Shown piece by piece: positions 54,501-64,000 of a stretch of DNA of 64,000 nucleotides. The position numbers and the translations under genes were made by a program. Position 1 is the stretch's first letter, and the number at the start of each line of letters is the position of its first letter. Source of the DNA: Cyprinodon diabolis (Eukaryota > Chordata > Actinopteri > Cyprinodontiformes > Cyprinodontidae); assembly GCA_030533445.1 (NCBI GenBank), contig CM060080.1:24843052-24907051 (forward strand), given 5' to 3'. The notes below the pieces were generated by a model that saw only the letters and a program-made list of their open reading frames with translations, had not been told where the DNA came from and did no database searches.

Positions 54501-56782
54501 ATATGCAATTTCCTACAAACAAGTTCTTAAATAAAACCCTCAAACAAGGCAGGTCTGTATGAAATATGAGGGTAACATTGGTCAACAAGGACATGAATAT
54601 CTGTTTGTACACTGAGTTTCAAAACCAATTCCCCTGGCAAGGTGCAATTTATTGATCGCTAAGGGGTTAATGTATGAAGCTATCAGTGCCTACATGTGTG
54701 AGTACTCTTTGTGACTGGCTGTAAAGTCAATTACCTTATTCTACATAGATTTCTTTCTTTATTTATTTATTTTTTTTAATCAGGCTTTAGCTCCTTGTTC
54801 ATTCTCACTGAAAGCCTTGGAGAGCCTTCATCATCCTATTAGTAGATTTATGGTACTCTTGCATGGTCATTTTCAGCCATTTTGGACCTGGAAGGTCACA
54901 TGGGATACAGAAGCTTGGCTGAATTGCAACAAAGGAAGGTCTAATTTTAGGATGATCGACTAGCACGGCTTAAAACCTTGATACCATGGTGACCAAGTTG
55001 GCTGGAGTTACTCATGAGGGAGTGGAGATTCTTCTTGAGAAAGACCGAATTATGTTACTGTTCATTAGCTTAAATACCATAGTAGTCCAGTTCAGCAGAA
55101 CCTTGACACATAAGATAATTTCCACTTGCAAGGAATGTAATCCTGATTTAAAACATGTAATGAAAGTCTTCACAATCAGAAACATATTGCATTTAACTAT
55201 AGTTTGGTTTTACACTGTTACATTTAAATTAAAAAGCTCAAACCACTAGCTATCTAGTTGGCTTTTTTTAATAGATATGTCCAGTTTAGCAAAATAGCTT
55301 ACAGTGAAAGGAGAAGCTTAGCACAGAAACTAGTACTGAAGATTTATGTGGAGGGTCTCGGCTGCCCTCTACTGGTAAAACATAGAATAAGCCTTTATCT
55401 GATTAGTATTTTTTTTTTCTGTTTTCATGTTCTGTTTCACACTAAAGAGTATGTATGTAAAACGTATAGAGGTTGGTGCATATCATGTTTGTTTGATTTG
55501 AAGGGTCATTTATAAGGGAAAGATGTTTCTCCTTGAAAATGAATTGTTCTTTATCACATTTCTGTGGATTACATGAAAAATTAATTATTTATTTTGCACA
55601 GTCTACACATGATTACTGTTTTCCACGCTATTCTAAGTTTTTTCTAGACCCGATATCTAGTCTGTGGTCGATAGCTTGCTCTAAATGTGTTTCAGTTCAT
55701 CTATAAAGAAAATTTGATTACATTGTTGACTTTTAAACTTTGGCATATTTAATTGGCAAATTGTCTAGGTACCATCAGAGATATTTAATGTAGTCACGTT
55801 CTTTACTTAAGTGAAAATAAAGACAGCTTTGTAAAAAAAAAAAACAGTTTCTGAAACCAATTCAACTTCTTTATCTAAGTAAGAGTTTAATAAAAAGTAC
55901 AGGTTCTAAGGTTTTCTTAAGTACAAAAGTAAACTGAAACTTTTGCCTGACATGGCACTGAGCAACTTTGAAAAACACAGTTCTTATAAAAACATCAAAA
56001 GTGAGGACATCAAAACTCTTGACTCTCTTTTTTTTTGTTTTTTTTCTAAATTCAAATTTCTAACAGGATAATATAGTCTGAATTTAACAGAAGTCTTGCA
56101 TAGGCAACAGAGTACTTTGAGAGCTCTGGTATTCACAGCACTAAAGTTGCAAATAACAGTAAAACTGAAATAAAGCGTGAAGCATAATCAACATGTAAAT
56201 ATAAAATCTAATAAAGGGGTGCGTGGACGGGGAATGTCTTACAATTTGGATGCCAGTTTGGATAGAGTAAGGACGAGAAAGTACAAATACAGCATTTTTG
56301 TACAAATGTCGTGAGTGACAGAAAAAAAGTTCCCAAAAAAATAAATACTCAAGTAAATTGAGAAAAGCAACATAGATATAGGAGACATATTAATAATTAA
56401 TAACTAGACTTCTCTGGTTGCCATTGCTTGCATTTCTATGGACATCAGTGTTTGTGGGTTTCAAAATCTGCAATTCTTGATTTTCTAACTGACCAATCAA
56501 TGATCAACATTAGTCAAGGTACAAATAGTGTAATACTGATCAGCAGTCCAATTTTCTTTGCATTTTTTTTTATTATTTTTTTTACCTGGTATATATTTAT
56601 TAGTACTTTTGAATGTTAACAACAATTCCGGATAAATACAAAGGTACATTTAGAACTGGGTGCCTCATATGACTAGTCTCTTACTCATAATATGAAGTTT
56701 CAATATTGCATAATCAAAATGTTAAAATTAAGAACAGCTTTTCAGACACAACAGTAACCTTTCTTAATTTCCTTTATTCCAG
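51513..56782. other. Intergenic or chrm5 intron
   Basis: AT-rich. A weak Tc1-like remnant at 53900-54120 is listed separately. No exon or RNA gene seen. A splice acceptor (TTTATTCCAG) at 56773-56782 closes the region. Confidence 0.4.
53900..54120 (-). pseudogene. Decayed Tc1/mariner-like transposase fragment (weak)
   Basis: The order TTGCTGAAGAAAAGAATCCC, ACCACAGCTATGGTTTGGCA and CTCGTCTGACAGG recalls the reverse complement of the Tc1 transposase catalytic region as seen in old fish copies. Heavily mutated and without an open frame; could be coincidence. Confidence 0.25.
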
Positions 56783-56794
56783 AATATTTTTAAA

Positions 56795-56836
56795 ATGGTA
56801 GAACGAAAGAAGATCATCATGGATGGACGCCTTTAA
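56795..56836 (+). promoter_or_regulatory. Upstream ORF before/overlapping chrm5 start
   Basis: ATG at 56795 opens a 13-codon frame ([13 protein letters not shown]) that ends in TAA at 56834-56836. It overlaps the first in-frame chrm5 ATG (56823) and ends 13 bases before the preferred one (56850). If the leader starts at the splice acceptor 56781-56782 or upstream of it, ribosomes meet this frame first. Confidence 0.5.
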
Positions 56837-56849
56837 TACCCAGAAGACC

Positions 56850-58424
56850 ATGGAAGGGGAAAACCTGGTAAACTCCACCAGCAATAACACAACGGACATC
56901 CATCTGGTTACTCATAGTCTTTGGGAGGTGATCACCATTGCAACTGTATCTGGCATTGTCAGCCTCATCACCATTGTGGGTAATGTTCTTGTAATGGTTT
57001 CCTTTAAAGTCAACAGTCAACTGAAGACAGTGAACAATTACTACCTGCTGAGTCTGGCAGCTGCTGACCTCATCATTGGAGTTTTTTCCATGAATTTGTA
57101 CACCTCCTACATCCTGATGGACTACTGGGCTTTAGGGAACCTGGCCTGTGATCTGTGGTTAGCACTGGACTATGTAGCCAGTAATGCCTCGGTCATGAAC
57201 CTACTCGTGATCAGTTTTGACAGATATTTCTCCATCACTCGGCCTCTGACTTACAGGGCCAAAAGGACTCCCAGACGAGCTGGAATTATGATAGGATTAG
57301 CTTGGCTGGTATCTCTGATCCTATGGGCTCCACCTATACTTTGTTGGCAATATTTTGTAGGAAAAAGAACTGTTCCTGCAAGACAATGCCAGATTCAGTT
57401 TTTCTCTGAACCTGTTATAACATTCGGGACAGCAATCGCTGCCTTTTATGTTCCTGTGTCAATTATGACAATTCTTTACTGTCGCATCTATAAGGAGACA
57501 GAGAAAAGGACAAAAGATCTGGCAGAGCTGCAGGGAGTTAATCATCAAATGGACTCTGGGGAGGCACAGCCTCAGAAGATCATCATAAGATCATGTTTTA
57601 GTTGTAAACTGAGATCATCTTCTCATGATCAAAACCAAGCCTCCTGGTCATCTTCCAGCAGGAGCAATGCCAAATCCACTGGGTCCACCAGCGATGAGTG
57701 GACCAAAGCCGGTCAGCTGACCACCTTCAACAGCTATGCCTCCTCTGACGATGAGGACAGGCCGGTGTCTCCAGTAGGGTGCAAGACCTCTCTCCGGAAC
57801 CAGGCTTGTGAAGCAAGCAGAAGTGTTATGGGCAGTGAGAGCGAGCAGCTTAGCAACTGTGATGATGAAAGCTTATTCCAAACGCATACCAAAAGCAACT
57901 CCCAGAGGAGCAGCAAATGCTTGTCCTACAAATTTAAACCTGTGCCAAAAGATCCTCAACTGGAGCACCATAGCAAAAATGGAAACACAAAGTTGGTTTC
58001 TTCCACATTCTCCTCTGCCGAGTCTATGAGCGCTCCTTCAACCTCCTCTGTGTCTAAGCCTACAGATACGTCTCTGAAAAGCCAGATCACCAAGAGGAAA
58101 AGGATGGTGCTGATAAAGGAGAGGAAGGCAGCTCAGACTCTCAGTGCTATCTTATTGGCATTCATCCTTACGTGGCTTCCTTACAACATCATGGTGCTGA
58201 TTTCAACCTTCTGTTCAGACTGTATCCCACGCTCCCTCTGGCACCTGGGCTACTGGCTGTGCTATGTAAACAGTACAGTAAACCCCATGTGCTACGCCCT
58301 GTGCAACAAGAACTTTCAAAAAACCTTCCGCATGTTGCTACTCTGCCAGTGGAAAAAGAAAAGGATTGAGGAGAAACTGTACTGGCATGGACAGAACCCT
58401 GTAGTTAGCTCCAAGCTGACATAA
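56850..58424 (+). CDS. chrm5: Muscarinic acetylcholine receptor M5, complete single coding exon
   Basis: Class A receptor of the plasma membrane; M5 couples acetylcholine binding to Gq, phospholipase C and calcium. 524 residues from 56850, near the 532 of human M5. An ATG nine codons earlier (56823) would give 533. I prefer 56850 because MEGE aligns with the mammalian start and the context is ACCATGG. N-glycosylation sites are near 8-13 and TM1 at about 26-51. The ligand Asp is D107 (ALDYVASN), the disulfide C100-C180, and DRY is at 124-126. The third cytoplasmic loop spans about 220-416 and is long and Ser-rich. WLPYN has W442 and N446, and NPMCY (N478, P479, Y482) ends TM7. The end EEKLYW and the [20 protein letters not shown] boundary match M5 best. 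A splice acceptor at 56781-56782 shows that a leader exon lies upstream. Teleosts have two copies (a/b); which one this is I cannot tell. Confidence 0.95.
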   Translation: MEGENLVNSTSNNTTDIHLVTHSLWEVITIATVSGIVSLITIVGNVLVMVSFKVNSQLKTVNNYYLLSLAAADLIIGVFSMNLYTSYILMDYWALGNLACDLWLALDYVASNASVMNLLVISFDRYFSITRPLTYRAKRTPRRAGIMIGLAWLVSLILWAPPILCWQYFVGKRTVPARQCQIQFFSEPVITFGTAIAAFYVPVSIMTILYCRIYKETEKRTKDLAELQGVNHQMDSGEAQPQKIIIRSCFSCKLRSSSHDQNQASWSSSSRSNAKSTGSTSDEWTKAGQLTTFNSYASSDDEDRPVSPVGCKTSLRNQACEASRSVMGSESEQLSNCDDESLFQTHTKSNSQRSSKCLSYKFKPVPKDPQLEHHSKNGNTKLVSSTFSSAESMSAPSTSSVSKPTDTSLKSQITKRKRMVLIKERKAAQTLSAILLAFILTWLPYNIMVLISTFCSDCIPRSLWHLGYWLCYVNSTVNPMCYALCNKNFQKTFRMLLLCQWKKKRIEEKLYWHGQNPVVSSKLT

Positions 58425-60069
<1,645 letters not shown>

Positions 60070-60286
60070 AAGATGCGTATTAAAGATAAAGGAATATCTT
60101 AATCTATACTGTTTTTTTTTTGTTTTGCTTTTTTACAGTGCTTCAAGTATAGTGTTTTAACGTTGTTAATGTTATATATTAATAAAATGTGTGGAACTAA
60201 ATATCCATCTCAGTGCCTACAATCAACAAAGGCATGCTTATATGTATTGTTGTATATTGATTTTGGCATAATTCCTGAGAAGGTCT

Positions 60287-60981
60287 TCAGAGCTCATCTT
60301 TCTTGCAATTTCCACTGTGAATCACTTTAACCGTCTCTGAAGGTTTCACCATCATCCATGCATACTTGCACAGCTTCTCCTTATTGCAGTCTTTTTGCCA
60401 GTAAATCACATTCCTACGATTCAGATTTGCACCAGCACAGGCATCATACCACCATCCCCCTCCTGGTACACCTTGAAACTCCAACTTGGCACAATTTTGA
60501 AAGTAGTTGTCATTGTCTCTGTCTTTAGTCGTAAACTTTTGGTTGTCATGAAGGTAATTTTCTGTATCTAGGGTCAAAGCATCCAGAGCTGTGCCCTGGA
60601 ATAACCCTAGCCTTAACCTATAACCTGTGGATTCTTCCTCCACTAGGAAGGGATCATACTCTCCCGTCTTGGTGACGGCGTCTTGGTCTACAAGCTTCAC
60701 TCCCAGTTTATAGCGGGCGGGGCCACGAGTGAGCTGATAAAGGTATTCATTTCCCAGCCAGTGATCCCCTGTGACATCTCCAAAGCCTTTCTTGTATTCA
60801 TCCCAGGTGCGATCAAAATCCACACTGCTGTTAACAGTGATATGCTGAACCACTGTCCAGCCTCCTTCCTGCATGGCACAGTAGGCCACAATAGGGAGGT
60901 CATGTGGTTGGATCAAATAAACCCCATCTCTGGCCGTGCCTGAGGATGCCATCAGCATGTCATAGCAGTCTCTGGGCAGCA
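60287..60981 (-). CDS. Fibrinogen-related-domain protein, last coding exon, ends in KDEL
   Basis: A 695-nt exon read from an acceptor (TTTTCTCCACAG) to TGA at 60289-60287; the apparent GTG start is only the split first codon, so upstream exons lie to the right. It encodes one whole fibrinogen C-terminal domain of about 215 residues, a recognition module of secreted or membrane lectins. Counting from the first codon: C6 and C35 (first disulfide), GGWTVVQHI at 40-48, WLGNEYLYQLT at 75-85, the calcium loop DRDNDN at 154-159 with NCA at 163-165, GGGWWYDAC at 174-182 (second disulfide C164-C182). One glycosylation site is at N51. Extra cysteines C199, C205 and C226 lie near the end. The protein ends NCKKDEL, an endoplasmic-reticulum retrieval signal unusual for this family. 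I cannot assign it to a named member (FGL, angiopoietin-like, MFAP4, FIBCD1). Confidence 0.88.
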
Positions 60982-63065
60982 CTGTGGAGAAAATAAAAAA
61001 ATAGGTCTAAAGCTTTTTCACATCTTCACAACATTGATTTTGAATGTGATCAATCAGGTTATATAAAATAAAGCAACACAAAGTTGTGAACAGTATTAAT
61101 GCATAATGAAAAATAGGGTTTACAAATAGAAAAAAAAGAAATAAATCTTAGATAGTGTAGGATTTGGAAGATACTTTCTTAAAATAAGTGCATTTTTTCT
61201 TGAATTGAGGAGGAAATTGAGACGCTTTGCCAATGGAGCAAGACAATTTACATTTAAATGAAAAACAATTGCTTTTATCTTATTTCAGGTTTATATTTTC
61301 TAATTATGAGTAAAAATATTAATTCCATTGGCAAATCATTTTCTTTACCTACTAAAATTAAGTGTAAATATACTTAATTTAAGACATTTTCATTCATTTC
61401 TGATCATTTTTGCAGTGTATCTGTTCATTCCATTTTGTCAATTTTCTGTAGAGAACCGAATCAACATTTTGATCTTTTATAAAAATGACTTTCACTTTAT
61501 TATTTATTGCTGAAATTTTTATATTTACATCAATTGTCTTTCCTCAGATCCTAACGTAAGTGGCCATGTGTTTGAAAAATTTGTTTACTATCACATCCCT
61601 TCTACTGTTTCTTATCAGTACTGATTTTTATGTACTTTAAAAGTTTTTTCTCTTGGAGAGCACCTGGCAGAAAGGCTGAATACCGGTCTTATCTTAATGA
61701 CGCCTCAGAAGCTGTTTTCCAGTTTTAGACATTTTGATAAAAGCCTAGTCTGCCTTGGAATCAAGGTTATTTCAACAAATGCTTTGGTTTGTGAGAAACT
61801 ATCTACCGGTATGTAAGAAACTGTCTATTTTCTGTGTTTCTCAAGAAGTTTGGTAAAAGGTGTGTGATTTAGAACAGGCAAGGGAATATCGGTAAAACTG
61901 TATCTGTTCTCCCTTGCAAAGGTAAAATAACACGCTGGCTTGGATTAATAATATCAGATCTAAAATTCTTGTTAAATAAGACTCGGACAGAAATTATTTT
62001 TCTGTCACCAGTTGGCTTTTGTTAGGAGGATCCCCTAGACTGATTTTCATGATATGATATGACAGAACTGTCTGATCAACCTGGGATTATGTCCTGGTCC
62101 CAATCCACATAGAGCTTTTAGGGATGGAGGACTTTTGACTTCATGTTTACAGGGATCAGTGGGAGATTCCACACTGAATTTATATATATATATATTTTTT
62201 TGGATGGTGAGAAATCTTCAATCAGCATGTCTCAAATATTTTTAGATTTAAAGTTAATATAGATGTTATACTTTATACTGTGGTCGAAGGTAGATTTGGG
62301 TTTTCTAATTGTGAAAAAAAAGATCCTCCACAGGGAGGTGAGAGTTCATTCATAGGACTAGCATTAATATGGGTAAAATACTATATGGGGATGGCTGTAG
62401 GTATGGCCAATAAATACTTGATTTTACTTACTTGTAGATTTAAGTAATCTAGAGAAGGGATGCCCACCAATTATCCATGTTGGCCCCAATGTATGGATGT
62501 GCAAGCTGATTTGGGGTAAATTACTTGTGGACAATAGGGAAAAAATTGCAGCTCCAATGGAATGAAAAAAGAGGCAAGGTTCCAAGAAATCACCTCAGCC
62601 CCAGAGAGAAACAGGTTAATATTAGCCTAAAGCCTAGTGGCTTCTTCTTTATATGGTAACGATGCACAATTGAAACATCTGTCTTCCTTAAACTAACCTT
62701 TGTTTTTGGTTTTTTTGTTGTTTTTCTCTGCCCTTTCATGCACATTCCCTGATCTTAGTGGACCGGTCTCATAATGCTGAATTCAGACCTGGAAGGGCTG
62801 CCCCCCCCCATTCATTGCACCAGCTCACACGACACAACTGCCTGCAGCCGTCAACCTTCCTCTGCCCTCATCCAGTAGCTGTTTCTAAACTCCCACCCCC
62901 CAACACCTACGGTATACATTTAAGGACATTCTCATTTCTCAGTTAAGCAGTTTTCAGTTCTCTTGGAAAAAAGTTTCAGTTCTTAGGAAAAAGATTATCA
63001 GTTCTCAGGTATTAGAAAAAAATCATGGTCAGTTCTCAGAAAAAAATGTTGTAATTTCTTGTACT
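60982..63065 (-). other. Presumed intron(s) of the fibrinogen-domain gene
   Basis: Upstream exons must exist on the minus strand, but none is recognisable in this AT-rich stretch. A weak donor-like CAAGTAAGT occurs at about 62427-62436 (minus strand). Confidence 0.35.
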
Positions 63066-63340
63066 GTAAATGGTAAACAGCATGTACTTATATAGCACCT
63101 CTATTCAAGTCAGGAGACTTGACCAAAGCACTTTACACTACATTCATTAACCCATTCACACACACACACTGATGGTGGCAAGCTACATTGTAGCCACAGC
63201 TGCCCTGGGGTTCACTGACAGAAGCGGGGCTGCCGTACACTGGCACCTCCAGGCCCTCTGACCACAATCAGTAGACAACGCAGGTGAAGTGTCTTACCCA
63301 AGGACACATCGACACTGAAAACGCCACTGTCGCCCGAAAC
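63066..63340. repeat. Dispersed fish repeat (AAATGGTAAA... type)
   Basis: AAATGGTAAACAGCATGTAC, TTATATAGCACCT, CAAAGCACTTTACACTAC, CCCATTCACACACACAC and TGTCTTACCCAAGGACAC in this order form a repeat seen widely in fish genomes. Class is not certain. No coding. Confidence 0.6.
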
Positions 63341-64000
63341 GTTTATTCTTAGAAAAAACTTTATCAGTTCTCAGATATTAAGAAAGACTTTGTAGGTTCT
63401 CGGCAGAAATGTTGTCAGTTCTTAGGAAAAACACTAGACAGTGAGACCAAAAATGCGTTTTTATGCACTTTGTTCTCTTTCCTGTTTTCTGTCCACATGG
63501 ATTCTGCCACATGTGGGAGCAAGCTCACATAGCGAATTATTAGGGCCAAGGGTGTAGTGCAGATGAAGTTGTAAGTGTAGTTTTCCCCACATTTTTGTCA
63601 CTGTGTCCATGACACGATGAATGAAGCTTGCTCGTTTGCTCATTTCCATGTGTCCTGGTCGACATGCATTTTTTGTCTCTTAATTTATCTTCTTCATTAT
63701 ACTATTCTTACCATGCTTTGTTGAATTAACCCATTAATTTTTACCTGTAAAACAGATTGTATGTATTACTTATTTGTATAAAAATGTGCAAAAATTATCA
63801 TAGGTTTCTAGTACAATTGCTAAAAATATTGAAACCCCTTTCCTTAATATAAAAATGTATCAATGAAATATTCAAGTGTTGCAGAATTTGACAAAAAGGT
63901 TATTTAATTGCTATACAAAGCTAAACCTGATTTATTTCTCAGAGATGAACAGCTTAGACCCTTTAAAAAGCAACCACCATAATGGGAAAAAAAACTGTTT
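63341..64000. other. Window edge, nothing recognised
   Basis: AT-rich; several CAGTTCTCAGGAAAAA-like phrases around 62940-63440 form an irregular repeat. No gene seen. Confidence 0.3.

Noticed and set aside
56823..56849. ATG at 56823 as the chrm5 start (533 residues)
   Set aside because: Not excluded, but it is overlapped by an upstream frame and the extra nine residues have no counterpart that I know in M5; 56850 is preferred.
60697..60943. ORFs on both strands overlapping the fibrinogen-domain exon
   Set aside because: Shadows of the conserved minus-strand frame.

Overview
The window is vertebrate genomic DNA, almost certainly from a ray-finned (teleost) fish. It is AT-rich, genes have GT/AG introns, and most of the sequence is fish-type mobile DNA: Tc1 elements, hAT and Harbinger MITEs, tRNA-SINEs, L2-like LINEs, solo LTRs and long tetranucleotide arrays. 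The species cannot be fixed from the sequence alone.

Three protein-coding loci are well supported. At the left edge are the last three coding exons of a ryanodine receptor, best called ryr3 (+ strand, stop at 2639-2641). At 56850-58424 is a complete single-exon muscarinic acetylcholine receptor of the M5 type (chrm5, + strand). At 60287-60981 is the last exon of a fibrinogen-related-domain protein (- strand) with an unusual KDEL C-terminus. ryr3 followed by chrm5 in the same orientation matches the RYR3-AVEN-CHRM5 neighbourhood of tetrapods. I could not find aven between or around them. ryr3 is a calcium-release channel and M5 signals through Gq to calcium, but their adjacency is inherited synteny, not an operon.

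The roughly 54 kb between ryr3 and chrm5 is a graveyard of mobile elements plus two fresh arrivals. Two full-length Tc1 elements (14917-16520 and 20748-22351), each 1604 bp with 199-bp terminal repeats and an intact 340-codon transposase, differ by a single base that I could find. Around them are three solo LTRs of one family with perfect 5-bp target duplications (13492, 34167, 40177). There is a TTAA-flanked MITE family (1621, 12131, 51160), one copy of which is split by a Harbinger-type MITE. There are four hAT-type elements (7580, 33870, 43577, 47224) with recognisable 8-bp duplications, three of them in nested arrangements. LINE remnants lie at 16523, 17461, 27955 and 34960, and an old LTR element with a 475-bp compound microsatellite lies at 30180-32160. 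The nesting lets the order of insertion be read.

I did not find a convincing undescribed biological system. The most notable observations are the near-identical, apparently intact Tc1 pair, the KDEL-ended fibrinogen-domain protein, the upstream ORF at the chrm5 start, the nested-element chronologies with paralogous empty sites, and the apparent absence of aven.
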